Origin: Dallia pectoralis
Taxonomy: Eukaryota; Chordata; Actinopteri; Esociformes; Umbridae
Length of the DNA: 64,000 nucleotides
Direction of reading: 5' to 3'
Assembly (NCBI GenBank): GCA_029465975.1
Contig: CM055756.1
Location: 8,649,805-8,713,804, forward strand
How positions within the stretch are numbered: position 1 is the stretch's first letter; every line of letters begins with the position of its first letter. The position numbers were made by a program, and so were the translations under genes. Positions 12,101-22,722 of the stretch are shown here, one piece after another. Under the pieces are notes generated by a model. The model was not told where the DNA came from. It saw only the letters and a program-made list of their open reading frames with translations, and made no database searches.

Positions 12101-15100
12101 CCTGTGAGGGCGAAACCTTCCAACTTCCAGAGACGGAGCGACAGGATGATCATTAGAAAACACTAATGAGGCTATTTATATGCAGCCGCCACAGGTCACG
12201 GGTGTGATTAAACACCACTAATGATAGAAATAGGATATGACAAAAAAGGTTTGGATAAGGTTTATAATAACCCCTGTCACACACACACAAACGTGCTATC
12301 AATCTTCCTTAATGTTAATGTCCAACCAACTTTTTCCGATGATAATAGAGGAAATTCTACACTTTCATGTGAACTCAATCGCTTCTACATTTCATCATTT
12401 TCCTGTTTTAGGTTCAAACGGAGAGTATTATTGGACATAGAACAGAAACAGATGCCGAAACGCATGTACACTGCCGTTATTCGAAACAGGTTACTTTGTC
12501 TTCATATATGATAGTGAATCAGATGATGACTAGTAAACACGATATACTGTATATCGTGTGCCAGTATACAGTGTAATAACTCTATGTCGTGTGCCAGTAT
12601 ACAGTGTAATAACTGTATGTCGCGTGCCAGTATACAGTGTAATAACTGTATAATGCCAGTACAGTGTAATAACTGTATGTCGCGTGCCAGTATACAGTGT
12701 AATAACTGTATGTGGTGTGCCAGTATACAGTGTAATGTCAATATCATTGTGATCTGTTATAAATAGCACTGTATTTCGTTGTACCTTTTTTGTCCAACCA
12801 ACTTTTTCCGATGATAATAGAGGAAATTCTACACTTTCATGTGAACTCAATCGCTTCTACATTTCATCATTTTCCTGTTTTAGGTTCAAACGGAGAGTAT
12901 TATTGGACATAGAACAGAAACAGATGCCGAAACGCATGTACACTGCCGTTATTCGAAACAGGTTACTTTGTCTTCATATATGATAGTGAATCAGATGATG
13001 ACTAGTAAACACGATATACTGTATATCGTGTGCCAGTATACAGTGTAATAACTCTATGTCGTGTGCCAGTATACAGTGTAATAACTGTATGTCGCGTGCC
13101 AGTATACAGTGTAATAACTGTATAATGCCAGTACAGTGTAATAACTGTATGTCGCGTGCCAGTATACAGTGTAATAACTGTATGTGGTGTGCCAGTATAC
13201 AGTGTAATAACTGTATGTGGTGTGCCAGTATACAGTGTAATACCTGTATGCCGCGTGCCAGTCTCTCATCTCTCTCATCTTCAACCGCTTATCCGGGTCG
13301 GGTCGCGGGGGTAGCAGCTCTAGCAGGGGACCCCAAACTTCCCTTTCCCGGGCAACATTAGCCAGCTCTGACTGGGGAATCCCGAGGCGTTCCCAGGCCA
13401 GTGTGGAGATATAATCTCTCCACCTAGTCCTGGGTCTTCCCCGAGGTCTCCTCCCAGCTGGACGTGCCTGGAACACCTCTCTAGGGAGGCGCCCAGGTGG
13501 CATTCTTACAAGATGCCCGAACCACCTCAACTGGCTCCTTTCTATGCAAAGGAGCAGCGGCTCTACTCCGAGTTCCTCTCGGATGACTGAGCTTCTCACC
13601 CTATCCCTAAGGGAGAGGCCAGCCACCTTTCTGAGAAAACCCATTTCGGCCGCTTGTACCCGCGATCTCGTTCTTTCGGTCATGACCCAGCTTTCATGAC
13701 CATAGGTGAGGGTAGGAACAAAGATTGACCGGTAGATCGAGAGCTTTGCCTTTCGGCTCAGCTCTCTTTTCGTCACAACGGTGCGGTGAAGCGAATGCAA
13801 CACCGCCCCCGCTGCTCCGATCCTCCGACCAAACTCCCGCTCCATTGTTCCCTCACTCGCGAACAGGACCCCGAGGTACTTGAACTCCTTCACTTGGAGT
13901 AAGGACTCATTCCCTATCCGGAGTAGGCACTCCACCGGTTTCCTGCTGAGAGTCATGGCCTCAGATTTAGAGGTGCTAACCCTCATCCCAGCCGCTTCAC
14001 ACTCGGCTGCGAACCGATCCAGTGAGTGCTGAAGGTCACCGACCGATGAGGCCATCAGGACCACATCATCCGCAAAAAGCAGTGATGTGACCATCAGCCC
14101 ACCGAACGGGAACCCCTCCCCCCATGACTACGCCTTGATATCCTGTCCATGAATATTACAAACAGGATTGGTGACAAAGCGCAGCCCTGGCGGAGGCCAA
14201 CCCCCACCGGGAACGAATCCGACTTACTGCCGAGGACACGGACACAGCTCATGCTTTGAGCGTACAGAGATTGGATGGCCCTGAGAAGAGACCCCTCACC
14301 CCATACTCCCGCAGCACCTCCCACAAAAGATCCCGGGGTACCCGGTCATACGCCTTCTCCAGATCCACAAAACACATGTAGACTGGATGGGCATACTCCC
14401 AGGCCCCCGCGTGCCAGTATACAGTGTAATAACTATATGTCGCGTGCCAGTATACAGTGTAATAACAGTATGTCGCGTGCCAGTATACAGTGTAATAACT
14501 GTATAATGCCAGTACAGTGTAATAACTGTATGTCGCGTGCCAGTATACAGTGTAATAACTGTATGTCGCGTGCCAGTATACAGTGTAATAACTGTATGTC
14601 GCGTGCCAGTATACAGTGTAATAACTGTATGTCGCGTGCCAGTATACAGTGTGATAACTGTATGTCGCGTGCCAGTATACAGTGTAATAACTGTATAGTG
14701 CCAGTATACAGTGTAATAACTGTATGTCGCGTGCCAGTATACAGTGTAATAACTGTATGTGGTGTGCCAGTATACAGTGTAATAACTGTATGTGGTGTGC
14801 CAGTATACAGTGTAATACCTGTATGCCGCGTGCCAGTATACAGTGTAATAACTGTATGTCGCGTGCCAGTATACAGTGTAATAACTGTATGTCGCGTGCC
14901 AGTATACAGTGTAATAACTGTATGTCGCGTGCCAGTATACAGTGTGATAACTGTATGTCGCGTGCCAGTATACAGTGTAATAACTGTATAGTGCCAGTAT
15001 ACAGTGTAATAACTGTTCGTCGCGTGCCAGTATACAGTGTAATAACTGTTCGTCGCGTGCCAGTATACAGTGTAATAACTGTATGTCGCATGCCAGTACT

Positions 15101-18100
15101 GTGTAATAACTGTATGTCGCGTGCCAGTATACAGTGTAATAACTGTATGTCGTGTGCCAGTATACAGTGTAATAACTGTATGTCGCGTGCCAGTATACAG
15201 TGTAATAACTGTATAATGCCAGTACAGTGTAATAACTGTATGTCGCGTGCCAGTATACAGTGTAATAACTGTATGTGGTGTGCCAGTACACAGTGTAATA
15301 ACTGTATGTCGTGTGCCAGTATACAGTGTAATAACTGTATGTCGCGTGCCAGTATACAGTGTAATAACTGTATAATGCCAGTACAGTGTAATAACTGTAT
15401 GTCGCGTGCCAGTATACAGTGTAATAACTATATGTCGCGTGCCAGTATACAGTGTAATAACTGTATGTCGCGTGCCAGTACTGTGTAATAACTGTACGTC
15501 GCGTGCAAGTACACAGTGTAATAACTGTATGTCGCGTGCCAGTATACAGTGTAATAACTGTATGTCGCGTGCCAGTATACAGTGTAATAACTGTATGTCG
15601 CGTGCCAGTATACAGTGTAATAACTGTATAGTGCCAGTATACAGTGTAATAACTGTACGTCGCGTGCCAGTATACAGTGTAATAACTGTATGTCGCGTGC
15701 CAGTACTGTGTAATAACTGTATGTCGCGTGCCAGTATACAGTGTAATAACTGTATGTCGTGTGCCAGTATACAGTGTAATAACTATATGTCGCGTGCCAG
15801 TATACAGTGTAATAACTATATGTCGCGTGCCAGTATACAGTGTAATAACTGTATCCCGCGTGCCAGTATACAGTGTAAGAACTATATGTCGCGTGCCAGT
15901 ACACAGTCTATTAACTGTATGTCACGTGACAGTATACAGTGTAATGGCGTTTCGAGGAACTGACAGGCATACACACAAATAGCACACCAATGTTGAACTT
16001 GAGCATCTTTCCAAACCCACCATCTGGTGTATCCCTGTGATGCAGGTCTAATCCTCTCCAACCCCGACTGTAACGCAGTGTGAAGGAAGCGACAGAGGAA
16101 GTCGCGGCAGCCTGAGTACACCCATCCACTCCGACACGCCGTATCAGTGTGTAATTACAAAAGCCACCGTCTCCAGCACGTTAGCGCACTCCGCCGTTGG
16201 CCGGCTAATCATAGGGTCAGACAAGGAGATGATGAAAGGCTGCTTTGTGACCTCCGTCCAGGCACTGTTTTGGCCACTACGATCAAAGATTGTTGGTTAG
16301 CGTATAGGATGCTTAATCTTACAGATAATCTATACATCAGCTGGGTCAACAGGTCTTCCTTATGGTAGAGCACGGTGGTAGCCAATGAAATGCCTGGATG
16401 TACACAGATTTGTGGCTTGATTACAAGATGACAGGGATACAGCTGGGCTGATGGGGTTGATCATACAACTATTTAATTGTGAGAAGTGACACTTATTTAC
16501 TTATGCATGTTAAGCCTGACAGCATTTAAAGCCAAAAAAGCTATTTATTATACCAATTCATTGGTCCTAGAAAGTTTGAAGTTGTATGCACTTGGTTTAT
16601 CAACATAGGTTTCTGGTTGTCAGTCTAGCTGATTTGTAGGATCTGCAAGCATCATTTTGGAAATGACACAAGCTGGGAGAGCTACACGTTCAGATACTGT
16701 CTCCCACTATGTTCCCGGTCTTGTCAATGACACAGCACAATATCATTGTGATCTGTTATAAATAGCACTGTATTTCGTTGTACCTTTTTTGTTTATTTTT
16801 ATCGTCTGTCTGAAGCCAGTGAATCTGCCAAAATAAGTCATTCATGTATCGTAACTAGGGCTTGTGAAATAAGGTGTTTGGATCGGGTTAAACGTTACCT
16901 GAAAATAAATAATTCCCAGGAACATATGTAGTACCCAAATTATTGAAACTATAAACAGATGTAGATTCTTTAAACCCAGAAATGTCTCTGGAATGCGAAC
17001 ATTTTCATGGTTTGCTTTTGACTGTAATATAAACGTATTGTCAGTATTGTATTTATTTTGCATACCCTCATAAGTCCTACAAATCTAATTGTTTAAATGA
17101 TGCAAAGTATCTCAGCATAAAACATGTAGCTTTTACACATCGCAAAAATAGTGCAAAGGAAAAAAACATACAGGGCTTTAACTTTTGGATCTGCCTGTTT
17201 GGATTTATTAGTTAGATTTAAAGTCACGCCTCTTTGTTTGGTGTCTTGGTGGATCCCATTACAAATAACTAGTGTTCATGGGAACCATATAATAACAATA
17301 TTAATAATATTATTTTACATTCAGATAACTATATTCTTTGGCTTACAAAAGAACATATCAAGCGTCCATGCTGTCTCTCTTGTAACTTATCAGGACTTCC
17401 AGATCAAAATCATAATTTTACAGTGTATGGGTGGGCTACCTACCCCTCATGAACACCCCTACGGCTAACAAAATATTATATGATAACATCATCCTGTGAC
17501 GTCATTGCATTTTTGTCAATACAAGGCTTTGAATCAGAGCAGTACATACTGATGTGATATCATAAACAATCAGCATTCAGGATTTAAACCACCTGGTTTA
17601 TAATTGTCTTTAACTGCTATTGTTATATTTCACTGCTCTATAATGCCAGAATACCACAGCTCTGTGTCCAGATAAGCTTCAAATATGTATTTGCATTTGT
17701 TAAATGTTAACAACATGCTTGTCTGTTAGTAAGTGGATGTCGTTTGTATGTTTGTCTCAATATCTGTCTCTCTGTATGTCTGTCTAAGCCCAATTGTTGA
17801 TGCTAATCTTTTCCCGTTGAGAGTAAAGTATTGAGAGAAGCATTGGCCACGTGAACAAAAGACATCAATGCTATGTATTGACAAACATCACAACTATATG
17901 TAACATTTGTTTTTTCCTATTGATTGGAATATATTGATCAGAACGTCATAGATATCAACTTTTTCATTCTCAACGCTTGCCACGTATTGACAACTATGTA
18001 ATAGCTTTGATGTTTTTTTTTTACGGATTGCGATGCATCGACAAACATGACATGTTAAGAATATTTCTTTCTCATTGCCTTGCGCGCCATAAATGAACAA

Positions 18101-19182
18101 CTTCATCTTACACACTGACAGAATATTTTGTGTCTTTTTATTAAGATCGATAATGGTATTCAACTTTTGCCGTAACTAATTTTAGTTCACAAACATTTTT
18201 ACTAATTCCACAGAACCCACCAAGTCAGTTGATTTAAGGAAATGTATCACAAAAGGGGCTCCTGCGCCATTAAATGTTAGAAGCAGTATACTTGAGGTTA
18301 GGGCATTAGTCCAGTACTACATGGAATCCCCAAACAACCAGGGTGAATTGAGCAGCTAACTCTAATTGTGATCCAGTAATGCTGGATTCTGGTGACGATG
18401 TGTCAACGCTTTCCAGGGAGTCACAGGGAACATATAAAAAAAGTATTTTCAACTCACACCTGTACATCCAGGAGAAGCGAATGCACACATGTTTTACTGT
18501 GGTCATGGATGCGAAACATAACATATAGATAATGTTTACAGGGCAAACATGCTCTGCAGCTGTGTCAACCCCGTGTATTATGTTTACTTATCGTATCTCT
18601 CTGCTGGCGTTGAAGGGCAATTAGATTAACCCTGCAGCTGGTAATATTCTTGTCTCTTCTACGCCGCAGGCTCTTCGTGAACTTTCCCTCCGCTAAGCAG
18701 TTCTTCAGCCAGTTCAAGCAGGTGGAGGACCCTGAGGAGCTGGAGAAAAGTGCCCAGCTCAGGAAGCACGCTCACCGGGTGATGAATGCCATCAATTCCC
18801 TGGTGGAGAACCTGAATGACGGGGAGAAGCTGGCATCTGTGCTGAAGCTGGTGGGCAAGGCCCATGCACTCAAACACAATGTGGAGCCGGTTTACTTCAA
18901 GGTGAGTGACTGGGACACCATTAATACACACCTTTAGCTGTCCATTAGCACACCGAAGCACACAACAGCATCCCTCTGTCCCGCGTCAATCAATCTTCCC
19001 CAATCAATCAATCTCTTTCCCAGATCCTGGGTGGGGTGATTCTGGAGGTGCTCGGTGAGGACTTCTCCGACGACTTTACTCCCGAGGTGGTGGTGGCGTG
19101 GACCAAGCTACTGGACACCATCTACTGGAATCTACAGGGCGTGTACGAGGAGGTGGGCTGGGTCTCCGGCTCCGCTGAATGA
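9112..19182 (+). CDS. cygb1: Cytoglobin 1
   Basis: Hexacoordinate haem globin of the cytosol; the family binds O2, dioxygenates NO and reduces nitrite. Exons: 9112-9248, 18670-18901, 19024-19182 (stop TGA 19180-19182), giving 175 aa. Introns fall after the AG of Arg46 and after Lys123, the classic globin B12.2 and G7.0 positions. Visible landmarks: NFPSAKQFFSQF, distal (E7) His79 in LRKHAHRVM, proximal (F8) His111 in GKAHALKH, and VEPVYFK before intron 2. Exon 3 ends GWVSGSAE, without the longer C-terminal tail of mammalian CYGB (190 aa). Cys36 matches human Cys38, but the partner Cys83 is His81 here, so the usual intramolecular disulfide cannot form. The start ATG sits in a GA-rich leader and gives the expected N-terminus. 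I chose cygb1 over cygb2 from sequence and from its prcd neighbour. Confidence 0.93.
10805..11115. repeat. 27-bp minisatellite
   Basis: About eleven degenerate tandem copies with core GACTCTGGCACGCTGACGG, some with the variant GGAACACTGACTGGGAGG. Because 27 is a multiple of three, several frames on both strands stay open and translate as 9-residue repeats such as SVPTVSVPE on the minus strand. This part of the intron is GC-rich (about 10700-11400) and may belong to a larger unrecognised mobile element. Confidence 0.85.
12319..12735. repeat. Duplicated block A, copy 1
   Basis: Unique sequence plus the start of the 33-bp array; an apparently identical copy lies 472 bp downstream at 12791-13207. 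See the finding on the rearrangement. Confidence 0.85.
12739..12792. repeat. Block B, displaced copy of 16738-16791
   Basis: This 54-bp stretch (CAATATCATTGTGATC to TTTTTTGT) recurs at 16738-16791, about 4.0 kb away, where it lies in ordinary unique sequence. Here it is wedged between the two copies of block A. Confidence 0.85.
12791..13207. repeat. Duplicated block A, copy 2
   Basis: Matches 12319-12735 base for base as far as I can see, then continues into the main 33-bp array. Confidence 0.85.
13263..14409 (-). pseudogene. 5'-truncated RTE-like non-LTR retrotransposon (reverse transcriptase fragment)
   Basis: Minus-strand reverse-transcriptase sequence with palm motif A (FVDLEKAYDRVPR, about 14325-14375), motif B (GLRQGCALSPILF, about 14160-14200) and motif C (FADDVVLMAS, about 14050-14090). 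Downstream comes the usual C-terminal stretch with SIYRSIFVPTLTYG and RWFGHLVRMPPGR. The three motifs lie in different reading frames, so at least two frameshifts break the gene. The 3' end (plus 13263-13290) is a GATGAG/GAGA-type short repeat, as in RTE/Rex3-type elements of fish. The 5' end is cut just upstream of motif A. It lies in the satellite array, and CCGCGTGCCAGT occurs at both borders, a possible target duplication, although the array carries near-matches to it. Clade is from memory. Confidence 0.85.
14410..15950. repeat. 33-bp satellite array, right part
   Basis: Continuation of the same 33-bp array after the retrotransposon, about 47 units. Variants (TGTGGTG, ATAATGCCAGTACAG, TTCGTCGC, missing-ATACA units) recur in the same order, for example 14501-14840 against 15180-15300 and 15360-15480, suggesting block-wise higher-order duplication. 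It decays at 15850-15950. Confidence 0.9.
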
Positions 19183-20996
19183 ACCAGCAACATGCCTGGG
19201 TTAAAGCAAACGTTCCCTGCAATTAAGGACTGAACGGCTAGATGGTCCACGGTTTACCTGTCCCACCATTCAAGGGAGGAAATGTATCTTTCTAGAGCTC
19301 GTGGCAACTTCCTGTGTGTCACGTGGCTCCTCCCCTGTATTTTTCCCATGCCCCACTATGGAGTATGTTCTCTGATGGACGGTGGTGTGTGTGTGTTACG
19401 GGGTGGTGGTTTCTGTTGACCGCTTTAAAGTGCGCGGATTTGCGAATGTGTGTATATTATGCTTGGAGACCAGTCTGCTGCGGTTACATCGCAGAGAGAT
19501 CGTGTTGAAGAATGAGTAAAAGCAGACATAATAACGGTGTATGCTATGTTAGAGAGCGAGTCACGCACATCCTCCTACACGTGTGTTCGTGTTCACACCA
19601 GAACCATACAGGGGAGTGTGTACTGTACATCTCCTGGTGGTTATTCCCTCGTTTAACCTGGGTCGTGCCTTTCTATATCCACGACACTGGCATCAAGGCC
19701 GTCGTGCGTTTCCTGTAGTGGTTTGCCAGTGTTCCCTATATAATATGCTATACATACAATAATTCACCCTTTTTAATCAGCTCCACGTCCCTTGCTCACC
19801 TTTGACTGATTCGACAAGAGAAAAGCCTAATCTGTGAGGTTTCCACATTTAAGCAATGTATGTCTATCATAACCTGCCTGTTTATATTGACATTATCATT
19901 AAACCCAACCAATATGATACTGAAGATCTATAATGGACGTTGTGATCAAATTCATCATCCTGTGAGGCCCGTAATTCAACGGGATGTTAATTTTACATGC
20001 ATTGGATTCCGTGTTTTGTCTCTGAGGTATTATTACTGTCTCACCTTCCGCACTGGAACACAGGATGAGTCAGCAGTCCTGTAGATATGTAGATTAGCAG
20101 TAGGCCTGCGAGTATTTATACCTTCCAACCGTGTGACAAGAACCTCAGAGAGAGAGAGAGCGAGTTATGCATAAAGGGGACCCGAGATTCACGGCTGAAC
20201 ATCATTGTTTGCTGTGGGAACACGGGTTGCAAGTCCACTAATCTGTTTTGTCCTGGAAATGATAGGCGCTATTTACACATTACAAAAGTAAATATAGTGT
20301 TAACAAATCCAGGTACTAATAATAATAATTTACAAAAACGAAACTACAGTCATAATTCACAATAATAAAATCAGTGAATTAAATTCACATTCCCAAACAA
20401 CCAAAAGGTGACATGTTAAAGGTGCTTTCAACGATGGACAGGGGTCGCCGTGGGTTACGATGCCCCGTACACAGCAGGGTGCGATGCACAGCGTGTCGTG
20501 ACACATTCCCCATGTAAACAGCCTTTACATTTTCTATGCCAACGTAGACCTTCTGTCGGTTTGGACCAGACGGGATGGTATTTGTTGTGTCTAGCGTTGA
20601 TAAGCCAAACACCCTCTCGCCACGCTCTCTGTCCTATCACAGCAACAAGGCATTGCACAATAAAAGAAACATACATTTTGTGTGAGAGCATGGTCATTCT
20701 GCATAATATTGCATAATATTAATGCTAGTCGGACCAACACCACTTCCTGATAAGGGCGGTTAAAAGTTTAAACCAGAGGCCACAAACATTATCGAATATT
20801 ATGTTATATTATATTCACTTCCTGCCTCTGCAGCAGGTCCAAACCCGTCACCTGATCTGGCCTAATCCCACCGGCTAATCTTGCGACTAGATAGAGATCC
20901 ACAGGGTTAGTCTCTCCACACACGTTCTCCACTCCCTGAGGGGTCAGAATGGTTCCAGTGTTCTAGCCCAGCAGCGGTCCGATACGTGATTGGACC
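19183..20996. other. cygb1 3' flank and spacer to prcd
   Basis: Holds the cygb1 3' UTR; an ATTAAA at 19898-19903 is a possible poly(A) signal. No further exon, RNA or mobile element recognised. Confidence 0.5.
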
Positions 20997-22722
20997 ATGT
21001 GCACCACAACAATGGTTCTCACCACGATCGCTGTCATCCTGTACAGAAGGTTCTCCAACCGAGTGGAACCGTAAGTACTCTTGTCTTCGTTCTCTCTCTT
21101 GCTCGAGTCGCCTTCATTTCTTGGGGAGAAGTCCAGTAGGACACGTTTGAGCCTGGTGACAGTTGCAGCGATATGGTTCTGGTCATATGCAGAGGAGGCG
21201 CTCTCGATGTACCGATTTTTCCTAATCGGTTTACGGCTGTAGCTTTTTGGTTGCTTTGTGCTCTCCTCTTACATCAGAGCATTACACTTTATCTCTCGCA
21301 GTGTTTCAGTGGAAACTGTGGATATATTTCAATAGCACTGAATGGTATTTCAACATATATTTTTTATTTAGCCTTTATTTAACCAGGTAGGCCGATTGAG
21401 AACAAACTTTCGTTTGCAACAGCGACCTGCTGTTTATCGTAAAAACTATCTACTAAATGGACAGAAAACGGCCATGCACTGACAGTTACAGCCCGATCAA
21501 ACACACACAGTTTTTTTCTCTGCCATTGATTTTTAAAATCGCTGCGTATAATGTCTTTGGGTGTTGCCTTAAGGCTCGAGCAACAGTGTGTAGATGAGAG
21601 TGGATCGCTCCACGACAACAGGGCAATGCGTGTCTGACAGTATCGATGAATGAAGAGAAATGCGTTTGAGCTCTGTAGTATAGGGCTGCTAATTCACTCG
21701 AAGTGCAATCCTCTCAGCCCGCCAGCCCTGAACCCCAATGACCTCTCATACGAGTCAAATGACAACCGCACAGCCTGTCTAAATGCCAGTAGCCTGTCTA
21801 AATGCCAGTAGCCTATATAAATGCCAGCAGCCTATATAAATGCCAGTAGCCTATATAAATGCCAGTAGCCTATATAAATGCCAGCAGCCTATATAAATGC
21901 CAGCAGCCTATATAAATGCCAGCAGCCTATATAATGCCAGCAGCCTAATGCCAGCAGCCTATATAAATGCCAGTAGCCTGTATACATGCCAGTAGCCTAT
22001 ATAAATGCCAGTAGCCTATATAAATGCCAGTAGCCTATATAAATGCCAGCAGCCTATATAAATGCCAGCAGCCTATATAAATGCCAGCAGCCTATATAAA
22101 TGCCAGCAGCCTATATAAATGCCAGTAGCCTGTATACATGCCAGTAGCCTATATAAATGCCAGTAGCCTATATAAATGCCAGCAGCCTATATAAATGCCA
22201 GCAGCCTATATAAATGCCAGCAGCCTATATAAATGCCAGCAGCCTATATAAATGCCAGTAGCCTGTATACATGCCAGTAGCCTATATAAATGCCAGTAGC
22301 CTATATAAATGCCAGCAGCCTATATAAATGCCAGCAGCCTATATAAATGCCAGCAGCCTATATAAATGCCAGCAGCCTATATAAATGCCAGCAGCCTATA
22401 TAAATGCCAGCAGCCTATATAAATGCCAGCAGCCTATATAAATGCCAGCAGCCTATATAAATGTCAGCAGCCTATATAAATGCCAGATGACAACAGAAAC
22501 ACAGCGAGCTCACAAGCGTGGACAGCATCAGAATGCCTCTTTATTCACTGTAACTGCAAATTCAAATCTGTCTCACTAGTCAAAGTCCAAGATGGTAATA
22601 ACTGCTGAATATTGAATGGACAATAGAGTTTCCTCATCTCCCATTTCAGTGACAAGGTCACTGATACCAGTGAGAAAGAAGTGCCCTACAGGAAGAGCAA
22701 TGGTGTGGACCCCAACCAATGA
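20997..22722 (+). CDS. prcd: Photoreceptor disc component PRCD
   Basis: Tiny protein of rod and cone outer-segment discs; the mammalian protein is anchored by an N-terminal helix and palmitoylation of Cys2 and is associated with rhodopsin. Exon 1 is 20997-21070 and exon 2 is 22650-22722, joined in phase (CC|T) to 48 aa. The N-terminus MCTT with Cys2, a short hydrophobic stretch, then YRRFSNRVEP matches the conserved core of the family (human 54 aa, from memory). Exon 2 encodes an acidic and polar tail ending NGVDPNQ. The ATG at 20997 is preferred over the in-frame ATG at 21012 because only it supplies the MC start. Both coding exons are short, so the gene is easy to miss. A possible spliced 3' UTR (donor-like AA|gtaaga at about 22772, later exon near 23591) is not established. 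Loss of PRCD causes progressive rod-cone degeneration in dogs and retinitis pigmentosa in people. Confidence 0.88.
21372..21404. repeat. Short interspersed repeat fragment
   Basis: GCCTTTATTTAACCAGGTAG followed by GCCGATTGAGAAC resembles a short motif spread widely in salmonid and pike genomes. Family name not certain. Confidence 0.4.
21771..22486. repeat. 19-bp minisatellite in prcd intron
   Basis: About 38 tandem copies of ATGCCAGYAGCCTATATAA, Y being C or T. A GTATAC variant unit recurs near 21975, 22130 and 22265, marking a longer repeating block. It ends about 165 bp before the prcd exon 2 acceptor. Confidence 0.95.

Larger units (their letters stand above)
12547..13262. repeat. 33-bp satellite array, left part
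   Basis: Tandem 33-bp units with core GTGCCAGTATACAGTGTAAT followed by AACTGTATGTCGC. Some units are shortened (ATGCCAGTACAGTG variant). Interrupted by block B. The long ORFs here, rich in CNNCMSRASIQ or YYTVYWHATYS, only translate the repeat. Confidence 0.9.
9249..18669. other. cygb1 intron 1
   Basis: A 9.4 kb intron with AG|gtaaac donor and ccgcag acceptor. It contains a 27-bp minisatellite (10805-11115), a 33-bp satellite array (12547-15950), an RTE-like fragment (13263-14409) and duplicated blocks. Nothing recognisable was seen at 9249-10700, 11450-12300 or 16800-18669. Confidence 0.7.

Noticed and set aside
12547..15950. Looks like a CRISPR array (33-bp direct repeats)
   Set aside because: Units are head-to-tail with no spacers, in an animal intron; it is a satellite.
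12530..15982. Long ORFs of 100-330 codons on both strands
   Set aside because: They translate the 33-bp satellite; only the reverse-transcriptase part has family motifs.
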